DNA from: Planctomycetaceae bacterium
Lineage (GTDB): Bacteria > Planctomycetota > Planctomycetia > Planctomycetales > Planctomycetaceae
Assembly: GCA_021732785.1 (NCBI GenBank)
Contig: JAKFUG010000071.1
Span: forward strand, 1 to 64,000
Length of the DNA stretch: 64,000 nucleotides
Direction: 5' to 3'
Shown: piece after piece, positions 26,571-36,299 of the stretch
Position numbering within the stretch: the stretch's first letter is position 1
Layout of the letters: the number at the start of each line of letters is the position of its first letter
Notes under the pieces: generated by a model
The model's database searches: none
The model's input: the letters and a program-made list of their open reading frames with translations, nothing else
Told to the model about the DNA's origin: nothing
Position numbers and translations under genes: made by a program

Positions 26571-27740
26571 ATGTCGACATCCGCTATTGATCCTTCTGTC
26601 TTCACCGACATCGCCGGACGGTTAACCGCCGAAATTTTGGAACCGATGAAGCAGGCGTTCGTCGGCAAAGAGGAAATTATCGACCTGCTGGGCGTGGCGC
26701 TGGTCGGCGGTGAAAATCTATTCCTGCTCGGCCCTCCGGGAACGGCGAAGAGCGCGATCGTGCAGGAACTCGGCCGGCGTATCGGCGGGCGTGTCTTCGA
26801 CTATCTGCTGACGCGCTTCACGGAACCGAATGAACTGTTCGGTCCGTTCGATATTCGCCGGCTGCGCGAAGGGGACCTTGTCACCAACACGCAGGGAATG
26901 TTACCGGAAGCGGAGTTTGTCTTTCTCGACGAACTGCTCAACGCCAACAGCGCGATTCTCAACAGTCTGCTGACGGTGCTGAATGAGCGGGTGTTTCGCC
27001 GCGGGCGGGAAGTCATCCCGGTCCCCATGTTGATGGTCGTCAGCGCCAGCAATCATCTGCCCGAAGACGAAGCGTTGCGGGCGCTGTTCGATCGGTTCCT
27101 GCTGCGCGTGCCGTGTGAAAACGTTCCCGGCGAACGGCTGGGGGAAGTACTGACCGCGGGCTGGCGATGGGAAACTAATCGACCGCATCCGGAGACAAGC
27201 TTGCCGGTGGAATCGCTGCGGACCTTGCAGAAGGGGATCGGACTCGTCGATCTCGCGCCGATGATGGGGGCCTATGTCGGCTTGATTCAACGGCTGCGAA
27301 CGGCGGGGATGGCGGTCTCGGATCGCCGCGCGGTGAAGTTGCAGCGCGTGATTGCCGCCAGCGCGTTGCTGAGCGGTCGGTTGCAGGCGGACGTTTCCGA
27401 TTTGTGGGTCCTGCGATACATCTGGGACACGCAGGAACAGCAATCGTTGCTGGCATCGCTGGTCCGGCAGGCCATGACCACCGCGGAAGGTCCCGATCCC
27501 GATCGCCGGCATCCGCGCGCGAAGCAAACCGATCGGCCCGATCCGGAACAATTATCCCGTGAGATTCAACAACTCTCGGAACAAGCCGCGGCCCCGAATG
27601 TCACCGATGTTGACCGAGCGGTGCTGCGCGACAAATTGGGGCTGCTCGCCGGACGCTGCGAATGGGTCGCCGATTCGTTGCAGCGCACGCATCTGCAACA
27701 CGAAGTCTCGGCCGTCTGGAAACTGCTGGGGGCTCCGTGA
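26571..27740 (+). CDS. MoxR-family AAA+ ATPase of a ternary system
   Basis: A 389-residue AAA+ ATPase. Walker A GPPGTAKS is at residues 54-61, Walker B FVFLDE at about 116-121, sensor 1 SASNHLPE at about 158-165, and the arginine-finger-like DRFLLRV at about 174-180. The long helix 2 insert ELLNANSAILNSLLTVLNER is typical of MoxR/RavA. MoxR ATPases work as remodelling chaperones together with vWA proteins; a vWA-containing partner is encoded two genes downstream. The C-terminal part (about 200-389) is helical. The next gene follows after 2 nt. This is the likely NTP-driven motor of the five-gene unit. Confidence 0.93.
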   Translation: MSTSAIDPSVFTDIAGRLTAEILEPMKQAFVGKEEIIDLLGVALVGGENLFLLGPPGTAKSAIVQELGRRIGGRVFDYLLTRFTEPNELFGPFDIRRLREGDLVTNTQGMLPEAEFVFLDELLNANSAILNSLLTVLNERVFRRGREVIPVPMLMVVSASNHLPEDEALRALFDRFLLRVPCENVPGERLGEVLTAGWRWETNRPHPETSLPVESLRTLQKGIGLVDLAPMMGAYVGLIQRLRTAGMAVSDRRAVKLQRVIAASALLSGRLQADVSDLWVLRYIWDTQEQQSLLASLVRQAMTTAEGPDPDRRHPRAKQTDRPDPEQLSREIQQLSEQAAAPNVTDVDRAVLRDKLGLLAGRCEWVADSLQRTHLQHEVSAVWKLLGAP

Positions 27741-27742
27741 TC

Positions 27743-28525
27743 ATGACGACAACCCGTCCACAAGCCACATCGCCCATTACCGCCTGGGTGGCACGCGTTC
27801 CCTTGGACCATGTGAACGCCGTCGTGATACTGCGCAGCGAACCGGGGCTGATCGCCTGCGAAGACGAGCACCACTGCTGGATTCGTCCCGCAGTGACCAC
27901 GGCACCGTTAAAAGACGAATTGTCACGGCGTTTGCGGTTGCTGGCCGTGGCCGAGTTGATGCACGTCACGCCTGCGGGGACCGTCATTCCGTGGGGGAAA
28001 CGCGTTCCGACGGGGCAGCTTCCCGCGGGAACATGGACGCCGCTGACGGAATTCTTCACGCCGGGTGCGCCGGTCGCTCGCTATGCGGCGCAGCAACCTG
28101 AACCGACCAAGCTGACGTTCGTCATGTGTGAAAACATGGTTGCACCGTCACTGCTACGGCTCCCGTTGTCCGAATGGCGGGCCTACGTCAGCACCGCACC
28201 GAATGTGCGGTTATCCCGCTGGGAATTTGCGGCGAACCGTCATGGCGAGGTCCTCGTTCGGGGCACGCCGTTGCCGTCACTGCCGGGACAACATTATTGG
28301 GAAGCCGAAGGGTTGCTGATCCCCTGCGGGTGGCATTGGTCGCCCGCCGTTTCTGCCGACATCGTTCGCAGCGTGCTACGGCTCGAACCGGCTGTGTTCG
28401 CGCTCGCCGACATTGTGACATCCACCTGGGAGACCCTTTCACCGGACGCCTTTGTGCCCGCCCGTCGGCAAAACGTCCGCGGCACAAAGATCGAACTGAT
28501 CGCCACCGATGAGGCCGCATCATGA
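27743..28525 (+). CDS. Accessory protein of the ternary system (bpX1/bpX2-type, number uncertain)
   Basis: A 260-residue protein beginning MTTTRPQATSPITAWVARVP. It has the pattern GLIACEDEHHCWIRP, then a Trp-rich strand (LPAGTWTPLTEFF), and near the end YWEAEGLLIPCGWHW. This resembles the small beta-rich protein found between the MoxR and vWA genes in ternary systems; I cannot fix the domain number. It has no membrane segment. ATG at 27743, 2 nt after the MoxR stop, with a G-rich stretch 10 nt upstream. Its stop overlaps the next start by 4 nt (ATGA), supporting coupled translation. Confidence 0.7.
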   Translation: MTTTRPQATSPITAWVARVPLDHVNAVVILRSEPGLIACEDEHHCWIRPAVTTAPLKDELSRRLRLLAVAELMHVTPAGTVIPWGKRVPTGQLPAGTWTPLTEFFTPGAPVARYAAQQPEPTKLTFVMCENMVAPSLLRLPLSEWRAYVSTAPNVRLSRWEFAANRHGEVLVRGTPLPSLPGQHYWEAEGLLIPCGWHWSPAVSADIVRSVLRLEPAVFALADIVTSTWETLSPDAFVPARRQNVRGTKIELIATDEAAS

Positions 28526-31308
28526 GCGCGCCCCCCGCCGATGAGATCGTGCGCTACTTCACCCCTGCGGGGTCATCGTTTTGGCGTTGGTCGGGAACCG
28601 GCTGTGCAGAAATTGAAACCGCTCGCGAACCGGTCACACTCCTTGCATTCCGTGGCGAACTCCGTGAATTACTTTCGGCCATGCAACCGCAGGGATGGCC
28701 GCCGCTGTCATCGATCTTACTGCTGATGGCAGCGACACGCGAAAGCTGGCCGATGGTACGGGAACCGTTGCGGGGCTTCTTCGATGTCACGTCTCCCAAG
28801 AATCCGTTCGTTGCCGATGTGATCGAACAGCTTGACCGCTTGCACGCGTTGCCCGCCGATTTACGGGAATCGACCAACGCCCGGCATCGGCTGCTGATGG
28901 TCGTGTTCGAAGGCAGCCGCCCGCTGCTGAATGCCACCCAGGCGGCCGAAGGGCTGAAGTTGTTGACGGCGGTCATTCCCCATCGCGAGCCGGACAACTG
29001 GGATGAAGAAGAGCTGCCGAAGAAGCCCGGCGTGCGTTTTGCCGATTGGACGCGCAGCCTGCGTATCGGGCTGGCCCGGCTGAATGAAGAATCGCTGCGA
29101 AGCCGGCAACTCACCGGTTTGGATCACGTCGTTCTTCCCGCGCCGATTCCGCAACCGCCTCCGTTGCCAACACCAGCACTGCCCAGCACGCACGCCGCGC
29201 GGTTATGGGAATGGTCGCATGATCCACAGTTGTATGGTGTCGCCCGCATCGCCCGGCAGTTGCTCTCCGTCGCCACGTGGCCGCGACGGTTGAGTCAACC
29301 CGATGATCTGCCCCTCGGTGGCGTGTCGGACCTGACGAATCGCGGGCCGCTGGATCGACTGTTGTTGACGGAACTCGCGCAGGATGACGATGCGCTGATG
29401 GTGCGAATCGCACTCAATGAAGCGCTGTATCTGCGACGGGAATGTCCGCGTCAGGAAAGTGCCCATCGACGAACCATTCTGGTTGACGCCGGGTTGCGGA
29501 TGTGGGGTCGGCCGCGTGTCTTCGGAGCCGCGGTTGCGCTGGCTATGGCGGCGGCTCAGGATCGCGAGGCATCGCTGACCGTGGTTATCTCCGTCACGAA
29601 CCATGAGGGTTGGCGATCACCCGATATCGACACGCGCGATGGTGCGCTCGAACTTCTCGGCGCATTATCCCCGAAGCTGCACCCCGGGGATTGCCTCGAA
29701 GAATGGCGTGCATGGAATGATTCCGCTGAGACTGACCACGAGTACGTGCTGGTCACCACGCCGGACGTCGTGCGGCAACCCGAGTTTCAACAACAGCTCA
29801 CGCATCTCCCGGTCGATCTCCGGATTGCCCTGGTGGACGGCAACGGCCGGTTCGAGTTGCACACGCATTCCTCGCACGGATGGCGAACTGAATTCACGGC
29901 GGAACTCGATCTCGACGAACTGCTCAAGCCGCCGCCGGAAACCCGCACGCTGTCGTTGACGACGTCGGCTCCCGATCGTTACCCGGCGATCCTGCGGATC
30001 ACATCGTTCCCGTTGCTGCTCACGCATCAGTTGGAGCCGGGGTACTGCTTCCCCGTCGGTGACGACAAGATGGTCACGCTCGCTTCCGGGGGCCGCGTGC
30101 TGTTGTGGACGCAGTCCCAACGCGGCGGTCGACAATTGGCAACGGACGTCCCCCGCGGCAAAGTGGAAACGTGGTCCACAATGACCACCGCCGAGACCGG
30201 CCATTCACAGCGGACTCTCGCGGTCTTGCGAGCGAAACAGTGGACACTGCTCACAATCCACGCCGAGGCGCGAACCTGTCACACCGTGGAATTGAAGAGC
30301 GACTGGGCACCGTTTGATCCAACAGTTCGCGCCGTGATTTTGCCGGAATGTGTGGTGCTGATTTCCAAACGAGGAATGGCGGCTTTTTCACTCACATCGG
30401 GAGAATGGCTGCATACTTCGACCGAATATCAACTCCATGAAGGCTTTCACGGTAATCGTTACCTTTATTGTCCGGGAGACCACTGGCATCGCCTTTCCTT
30501 CGATGGTGAATTGCGCGCCGAACGAGTTCCGACAGCAAAGAATCTGTTGATGCTGATTGATCCCCCGGAGACTTACAGTCCCGATGGTCCCATCGAAGTT
30601 CCTGCCGACGGTGTGCGCGAAGCCGGCACGCATCGAGTCCCACCGTTTCGGGGGAGCGAAATCAATTTTGCTGAGCAGCGCGGCGATCTGGTTCTGGTTG
30701 CGGGACGATTCGAGACGTTGAACAATCGTTCCGGAGGTAACTACGCGTCATGCGCCATCTGGGACATGAACCATTCGGAGCACGGATGGAATCTCGGCTA
30801 TCACTCCAGCCAGCACGAACTTGCTTTCCACCATCGAATTACCCATAAATTTCACACGCGGCCGGCCCTGCGTACGAAGCTCGCGGGAATCGTGTGCGAC
30901 GGAAGCATGGTCTGTCTCGTGTCGACTAAACAGAAATGGTGGCGGATCAAGCCCACCGATGACAAGTTGACATTGAGCCCGCAAGCCATCCTTGCGGATG
31001 TCACCCCGGCACCGTTGGAACGGCTGCGCTGGCCGGGCGTTTCGACCGTTATGCACACGGCTAAACTCGCGAATGGTAACGCCGTGTGGCTGGATGCCCG
31101 CGGGCTGTTGCATTTGCTGCCTGCCGATGCGCAGCAACCGGAAATCACGCTGGTGCTCGATGAAAACGCCATCAGCGGCTGGGTCTCCGACGGTCGCCAA
31201 TTTGGCGATGCGTATTATCTCACGAACTTTTTGGCCGGGGGAGAACATCTTTCGATCATGATGGCCTGGCAAACTCTCATCGCACCTTTTTTTGGCATTC
31301 GCTCATGA
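28522..31308 (+). CDS. vWA-like plus beta-propeller protein of the ternary system
   Basis: A 928-residue protein. The N-terminal ~300 residues are helical with a Pro-rich linker (IPQPPPLPTPALPST). A vWA-like Rossmann domain starts near residue 317 with RTILVDAGLRMWGRPRVF and extends to about 480. The MIDAS consensus DxSxS is replaced by DAGLR, so metal binding is uncertain. From about 490 to the end, repeated blades of beta structure with patterns such as MVTLASGGRVLLWTQ indicate a beta-propeller. A MoxR partner of this kind would receive ATPase-driven remodelling (inference). ATGA overlaps at both ends couple it to its neighbours. Signal peptide absent. Confidence 0.8.
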   Translation: MSAPPADEIVRYFTPAGSSFWRWSGTGCAEIETAREPVTLLAFRGELRELLSAMQPQGWPPLSSILLLMAATRESWPMVREPLRGFFDVTSPKNPFVADVIEQLDRLHALPADLRESTNARHRLLMVVFEGSRPLLNATQAAEGLKLLTAVIPHREPDNWDEEELPKKPGVRFADWTRSLRIGLARLNEESLRSRQLTGLDHVVLPAPIPQPPPLPTPALPSTHAARLWEWSHDPQLYGVARIARQLLSVATWPRRLSQPDDLPLGGVSDLTNRGPLDRLLLTELAQDDDALMVRIALNEALYLRRECPRQESAHRRTILVDAGLRMWGRPRVFGAAVALAMAAAQDREASLTVVISVTNHEGWRSPDIDTRDGALELLGALSPKLHPGDCLEEWRAWNDSAETDHEYVLVTTPDVVRQPEFQQQLTHLPVDLRIALVDGNGRFELHTHSSHGWRTEFTAELDLDELLKPPPETRTLSLTTSAPDRYPAILRITSFPLLLTHQLEPGYCFPVGDDKMVTLASGGRVLLWTQSQRGGRQLATDVPRGKVETWSTMTTAETGHSQRTLAVLRAKQWTLLTIHAEARTCHTVELKSDWAPFDPTVRAVILPECVVLISKRGMAAFSLTSGEWLHTSTEYQLHEGFHGNRYLYCPGDHWHRLSFDGELRAERVPTAKNLLMLIDPPETYSPDGPIEVPADGVREAGTHRVPPFRGSEINFAEQRGDLVLVAGRFETLNNRSGGNYASCAIWDMNHSEHGWNLGYHSSQHELAFHHRITHKFHTRPALRTKLAGIVCDGSMVCLVSTKQKWWRIKPTDDKLTLSPQAILADVTPAPLERLRWPGVSTVMHTAKLANGNAVWLDARGLLHLLPADAQQPEITLVLDENAISGWVSDGRQFGDAYYLTNFLAGGEHLSIMMAWQTLIAPFFGIRS

Positions 31309-34295
31309 GAGTTGTGCCACTTCAATTAACACGCCAACCGCATGCCGTTCGCGCTGCCAGCGCGTGGCTTGTGTCGGGAACCTCGTCGGCGGACTGGCTG
31401 GCAGAAGTCGCCCGCTGGCCGGTGAAACAGTCCGCGCTGCGGTTCCTGATCTTGCCGCAGAGTGGGAATCATGTGGCGGATGCTGCGCTCGTGCTATTGA
31501 AGGAGCCGTTGCCGGAATCGTTTCATCCCGGCCGCGCCCAGCCATACGGACTGGTGGCAGGCAATTTGTACGTTCCCTGCGAAGCCGACGTGGAACCCGC
31601 GCTAACCGACCGCGAATGGGCATCGTTGCTGCCGGGGGAAGAAATGATTTACGTCTGGCGCGCCCACGGTGATCTCGTCGGCGTCGAACCGACGGAAGTG
31701 CGCACCATCGCGGAGTTGCTCACCGCGCGTGCCTCGGCAACAAACGGTTGGACGGAAGCCCGCGATCTGCCGGCGTTCGTATCACGGTTGCGATCGATCA
31801 CCTCTTCGATGCCGATTCCGACGTTGGAAGATGTCGCCACGAATTGGCAAAAAGAAATCGGACCGCCGGACGTCCCGCACAATCTTCCGCCATTACCGGG
31901 AGAGTCGCCGCTGCATTGGACGGAACGGCTGGCGGAGGCGACGTCGGGAATCCGCAAATTCTTGCGGTCGTTTTCGCAGCGGCTCTCCCAGTTCTATCAA
32001 CGATTTCGCGGTCTTCTGCGCGCCGTCGGGCTGGGACTGCTGGCGCTCTTGATCGTGCTGATCTTGCGGAATCTCGGCAGCAGCACGTTCGGATCGTGGA
32101 CCGACATTCTCGTCTTCCTCTTGATCGCGTCGTTGGTCGCCGGCCTGATTCGGGCAGGGCGAAGTTTCGACCCCGTGGTGGAGGCAGCGCCCGCGTCACC
32201 ACGTTCTCCTTCCGTAAACGGTGGCGGCATCGCCCGCGGGATGCAGTCCTTTTGGAAGTGGGTCCAGGGGAGTGTCTCGGCCGCAATGCCCAAGGGGATG
32301 ACGCTCTCACCGTTCGCGGAGGCCGATCGCCGTCAGCGCGAGCGCGAAGTTCAGCGCCTGTTACAGATGCTGTATCAAAACCCGGAAGAAGGCTTGCGAC
32401 ATGCGATTCCGTTTGGCGGCGAGGCCGGTCGGGGTATCGCTGCGGCCGGCAATCAACTTGTCGCGCGGGATTTCAATTTCCGTCTGGGAACCGGTGGTGG
32501 CGGGGGAGCCGCCGACTATTGGGACATCTCCGTCGAACAGCAACTGCGGTTAACGGCGTCGTACCGCATCCTGGCCGAGCGCGAACAGCGAGCGGGGCGA
32601 CATCGCCGCGCTGCGTACATCTATTCGCAACTGCTCGACGATTGGCGGTCCGCTGCCACGGCGCTGGTGGCCGGTCATCATTACGCCGATGCCGCGGTGA
32701 TCTACGAGAAGCGATTGAACAATCCTGCCGAAGCGGCGCGGTACTACGAACTCGCTGGCCAATTCGACAAGGCGCTGCGGTTGTACGTCGACTCATCCAA
32801 CTGGATTGCCGCCGGCGATTTATGCACCCGCGCCGAACGATCTGACGAGGCTCGCGTGCATTACCGCACGGCGGTGGGAGCGGCGGTGACGAACGGAAAT
32901 GTGCCGTACGCCGCGGAATTGCTGGAGCAGAAACTCCACGCCGTGGACGAGGCCTTGGTCCTTTTATCGGATGCCTGGCCGATGAATTCCCGGGCCGACG
33001 TCTGCCTGGACGCCTGGTTCGATTTGACGGCCCGACACCATCGCCAAGAAATCGCCGCGGGAAAAGTGGCCGAGCTTTCGAGACAAACGACGCAAGCCGA
33101 AGCCCTGCGTTTGTTGCCTCGCCTGATGCGCGTCCATCAAAAATATCCGGACGCGAACGTGCAGCGCGAAGCCTCGGAAGCCACACTGCAAGTGGTCGCC
33201 CGGCACCTGACCGACGCCACGTCTGCGGCGACGCAAACCCTCACGGCGTTCCTCCCCGCATTGGTTCCGAACGATCGGCTGTTGTCGCGGGATTGCCAGC
33301 GGTATGTCGAACTCCGCCGTTCGCAGATTCCCCCGACACCCCCCGTTAAGAAAGTGACCCCGCTCCGGCGAGAACACGAGTTTTCGATCGGCGATCTTCC
33401 GTTTCTTGTCCCGGCATTCGCATCCGATCACGGCTGGGCGATTCTGACCACCACGGCCACCGCATCACAGAAGCAGTTGCTGATTCTGACATCGTGGAGC
33501 GAAGTCACCTCCCGTTGCTGGCTGGAGCAGCGCTCAAGTGCGACATCGCTCGTCGGTATCAGTCCGCGGCATCGTGAAATCTGGCTGCGGTCCTCGCTGG
33601 CTCCCCTTCGCGTGCGGTGGAATTCCGGGGCCGAGCAATGGAATGTGATTTCGCCCGAATACTTGCCGATGAATGCGGTGCAAGTTCTCCCCGGAGACGC
33701 CATCACGCGGGTGATGTGGTTTGATGAAATGGGTGCCGTCTGGCTGTCGTACATGGCTCTTCACGGCAGCAATATCCGTTCGGTTCGCATCGCCGAGGAA
33801 TGGCTGGGAGATCCGCAGCATGTCGTGCCTCTGCTGCGCGGCAAGGCCGCCCTGCACGCGTTTGGCGATCACGAAGTCATGACGTTTCTGCCGGTCGGCG
33901 ACGACCAGATTTTTGCCGAACACTTCGATCGCAATGGCATCCGCGTGTGGACGGGCATGCTTCCCGGCGAGGAAGCCGTCTGCCTTTCGGAAAAGGATTC
34001 GCGGCACGTCCTGCTGTTGAAGAAAGACGCCGTGGTGGTGATCGAGGATGTTTACCGTGCGGATTCCAGCCAGCGTCTGCTCTCGGGTTGGTCTTACCCC
34101 AAAGCGGCGCTGATGCTGAACGGCCTGTTCGTGATCGTTGATGAAGCACGAATCGCGTTGTTCCGGACCGGCGACAGCACTCCTGTGATGGAGTATCAAC
34201 ACGCCGCCGCGACTCCGGTGGCCATTGCACGGATCGGCATCAACCGCTTTTCGGTGCTCCGCAGCAATGGTGCCGTCGAAGTCTGGACCTGGTAA
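31305..34295 (+). CDS. bpX6-like protein: membrane segments, TPR-like repeats and beta-propeller
   Basis: A 996-residue protein with several parts. Residues 1-120 resemble the bpX6 N-terminal domain (AASAWLVSGTSSADWLAEV and a GNLYVPC-like turn). Two hydrophobic segments lie at about 240-258 (VGLGLLALLIVLILRNL) and 266-284 (WTDILVFLLIASLVAGLI). TPR-like helical hairpins follow at about 430-560 (YADAAVIYEKRLNNPAEAARYY). The C-terminal ~300 residues look like a beta-propeller (AVWLSYMALHGSNIRSV, VEVWTW at the end). It would anchor the system at the membrane. Start overlaps the upstream stop by 4 nt. It is the last gene of the unit. Confidence 0.82.
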   Translation: MRVVPLQLTRQPHAVRAASAWLVSGTSSADWLAEVARWPVKQSALRFLILPQSGNHVADAALVLLKEPLPESFHPGRAQPYGLVAGNLYVPCEADVEPALTDREWASLLPGEEMIYVWRAHGDLVGVEPTEVRTIAELLTARASATNGWTEARDLPAFVSRLRSITSSMPIPTLEDVATNWQKEIGPPDVPHNLPPLPGESPLHWTERLAEATSGIRKFLRSFSQRLSQFYQRFRGLLRAVGLGLLALLIVLILRNLGSSTFGSWTDILVFLLIASLVAGLIRAGRSFDPVVEAAPASPRSPSVNGGGIARGMQSFWKWVQGSVSAAMPKGMTLSPFAEADRRQREREVQRLLQMLYQNPEEGLRHAIPFGGEAGRGIAAAGNQLVARDFNFRLGTGGGGGAADYWDISVEQQLRLTASYRILAEREQRAGRHRRAAYIYSQLLDDWRSAATALVAGHHYADAAVIYEKRLNNPAEAARYYELAGQFDKALRLYVDSSNWIAAGDLCTRAERSDEARVHYRTAVGAAVTNGNVPYAAELLEQKLHAVDEALVLLSDAWPMNSRADVCLDAWFDLTARHHRQEIAAGKVAELSRQTTQAEALRLLPRLMRVHQKYPDANVQREASEATLQVVARHLTDATSAATQTLTAFLPALVPNDRLLSRDCQRYVELRRSQIPPTPPVKKVTPLRREHEFSIGDLPFLVPAFASDHGWAILTTTATASQKQLLILTSWSEVTSRCWLEQRSSATSLVGISPRHREIWLRSSLAPLRVRWNSGAEQWNVISPEYLPMNAVQVLPGDAITRVMWFDEMGAVWLSYMALHGSNIRSVRIAEEWLGDPQHVVPLLRGKAALHAFGDHEVMTFLPVGDDQIFAEHFDRNGIRVWTGMLPGEEAVCLSEKDSRHVLLLKKDAVVVIEDVYRADSSQRLLSGWSYPKAALMLNGLFVIVDEARIALFRTGDSTPVMEYQHAAATPVAIARIGINRFSVLRSNGAVEVWTW

Positions 34296-34402
34296 CTGCG
34301 GACGATTCCATCGCCAGTTGACAATGGTCCTCGCGCGGCTGACCGGATATTCTCCAAGCCAGTTCGCCGGATGAAGTTCGTATTCCACGAAAGCCAATCG
34401 CG

Positions 34403-34906
34403 ATGGGTGATCTGACGCATTTCGATGACCAGGGTGCCAGCCGCATGGTGGATGTCGGTGGGAAAGCGATCACGGAACGAATGGCGCGAGCGGAATCGTT
34501 TGTTCACATGCAGCCCGAAACCCTGTCGCTGATCCGCAATCGCCAGGTAGCAAAAGGGGACGTGCTGGATGTCGCGCGGCTCGCCGGAATCATGGCGACC
34601 AAACGGACCGCCGATTTGATCCCGCTCTGCCACCCGCTGGGGATTGATGCCGTCGACCTGGACCTGCAAATCATCGATGACCGGACGATTCGGATTGAGG
34701 CCACCGTGAAGGTCCAGGGCCGAACGGGTGTGGAAATGGAGGCGCTCACCGCCGTAACCATCGCTGGATTGACGATTTACGACATGTGCAAAGCCGTCGA
34801 CCGGGGAATGACGCTCGGCCCGACACGGTTATTGGAAAAATCGGGCGGGAAGAGCGGCCCCTTTCGAGCGGATGCGCCGCCGTCTTCCTCCAAGCCAATG
34901 GGTTGA
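34403..34906 (+). CDS. moaC: Cyclic pyranopterin monophosphate synthase
   Basis: MoaC acts with MoaA to make cyclic pyranopterin monophosphate, the first intermediate of molybdenum cofactor. The 167-residue protein shows SRMVDVGGK, the active-site stretch [15 protein letters not shown], and [15 protein letters not shown] with [13 protein letters not shown] (catalytic Lys). Length fits (about 160). It lies 107 nt after the ternary-system operon and has no strong ribosome site, so the start is by family alignment. With mobA at 10.9 kb it forms part of a scattered molybdopterin pathway. Confidence 0.95.
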   Translation: MGDLTHFDDQGASRMVDVGGKAITERMARAESFVHMQPETLSLIRNRQVAKGDVLDVARLAGIMATKRTADLIPLCHPLGIDAVDLDLQIIDDRTIRIEATVKVQGRTGVEMEALTAVTIAGLTIYDMCKAVDRGMTLGPTRLLEKSGGKSGPFRADAPPSSSKPMG

Positions 34907-35264
34907 CTCCGTTTCGTCCGATGATGAAAGCGGAAAACCGGCGTCCTGTGCGGGATGGGAATACCAGAACGGAGCTTTCCCACTGTCCGGCAAAACTGGC
35001 AATTGCGCACCAACGCCATTCTTGTTCGCACGTAAATGCCTGACGACAATTGAGTTAGAGGAAATTTCTCCAGTCGCCGCCGCGGGGCATGGTGACGCGA
35101 TCCGTAGCGAAAATGCGACCGGAACGTTAACCTGCGTTAAACGAACACACTCGGCGACGGTTTCCTTCGTGGAGACAGCGGGGACCTGGGAGTGATTCGG
35201 CTGGGTTCCTTGGCGCTCAATCCGGCCCGATGGGTCCACCGCCTCGTGGGAAAAGCGATTCGAC
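34907..35264. other. Intergenic region between moaC and the polyprenyl synthase gene
   Basis: 358 nt in which I find no supported gene. Open frames on both strands overlap one another and show no domain. No inverted repeat with a T run is visible. A promoter for the downstream gene is expected but not identified. Confidence 0.35.
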
Positions 35265-36275
35265 ATGACCGAACAAACGGCAAGCGATCCGACCTCCAAG
35301 TCGGCCCCCGTATTGAGTCTCGTGGAAGAGGCCATTGGTGCCGACCTGATCGCCGCGGAACAAGTGCTTGCCACGGAACTCGATTCCACGAATCCGTATG
35401 TCAGTGACATCCTGCAACACGTCACCCGCTTTCGCGGCAAGCGGTTGCGGCCCATGTTACTGCTCCTGACGGCGGATGCCAGCGGCGGAATTCGGGCTGC
35501 CCACCACACGCTGGCCGCCGTGGTGGAAATGATTCACCTCGCCACGCTGGTGCATGATGACGTGCTGGACGAAGCGTCGACCCGCCGGCATGTGGCCACC
35601 ATCAATGCCCGCTGGAACAACGAAACCAGCGTGCTGTTCGGCGACTATCTGTTTACGCATTCTTTCCATCTTGCCAGTTCCCTTGAAACGACACACGCCT
35701 GTCGCGCCATCGGTCGGGCGACGAATATCGTGTGCGAAGGGGAACTCTCGCAGATCAAGGAACGGGGCAACCTCGACCTTTCGGAAGAAGCCTACTTCAA
35801 GATCATCGACGGCAAGACCGCCGAATTGACCGCGTTGTGTGGTTACCTCGGGGCTCATTATGCGCAGGCCGACAGTCGCGTCGTCACGGCGATGGAACGG
35901 TACGGTCGCCAATTGGGACTGGCGTTCCAGATTGCCGACGACGTGCTCGATCTGGTCGGAAACGAACGGAAAACCGGCAAATCGCTCGGTTCGGATTTAC
36001 AAAAACAGAAGCTGACCTTGCCGCTGATCCGGTTGCTCGCCAAGGCGACCGATGTCGACGGCCATGCCCTCCGTCAATTGCTGCTGCATCCCGATGAAAC
36101 CACGCGGGAGAAGTTGCAGCCGTACCTCGACCGCAGCGACGCCATGATGTATGCCCACCAGCGGGCCTTGCAGTTAGCGCAGGATGCCCGGCAGCAACTC
36201 GAAGCGGTTGCGCCGTCGCGTTCTCGGCGAATTCTTGCAGAAATCGCCGAATTCGCGGTGCAGCGGACGTTCTAA
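35265..36275 (+). CDS. Long-chain trans-polyprenyl diphosphate synthase
   Basis: A 336-residue class I prenyltransferase of the IspB/HepT type, making the polyprenyl side chain of a quinone from FPP and IPP. First aspartate-rich motif HDDVLDEASTRRH is at about residue 97; second, QIADDVLDLVG, at about 223, followed by KSLGSDLQKQKLTLPLI. FRGKRLRPML near residue 50 is the usual IPP-binding arginine stretch. The residues just before the first motif (MIHLATLVH) are small enough to suit a long chain. Chain length cannot be read reliably, so I do not choose between ispB and hepT. It starts from the ATG at 35265 with TGGGAAAAG upstream. Confidence 0.93.
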   Translation: MTEQTASDPTSKSAPVLSLVEEAIGADLIAAEQVLATELDSTNPYVSDILQHVTRFRGKRLRPMLLLLTADASGGIRAAHHTLAAVVEMIHLATLVHDDVLDEASTRRHVATINARWNNETSVLFGDYLFTHSFHLASSLETTHACRAIGRATNIVCEGELSQIKERGNLDLSEEAYFKIIDGKTAELTALCGYLGAHYAQADSRVVTAMERYGRQLGLAFQIADDVLDLVGNERKTGKSLGSDLQKQKLTLPLIRLLAKATDVDGHALRQLLLHPDETTREKLQPYLDRSDAMMYAHQRALQLAQDARQQLEAVAPSRSRRILAEIAEFAVQRTF

Positions 36276-36299
36276 TTAACGCTCGAAACGCCGATTGCG

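Noticed and set aside
31748-32845. 365-residue frame in another phase of the same strand as the bpX6-like gene
   Set aside because: Composition is Arg/Ser rich and typical of a frame-shifted reading; the real frame has membrane, TPR and propeller features.
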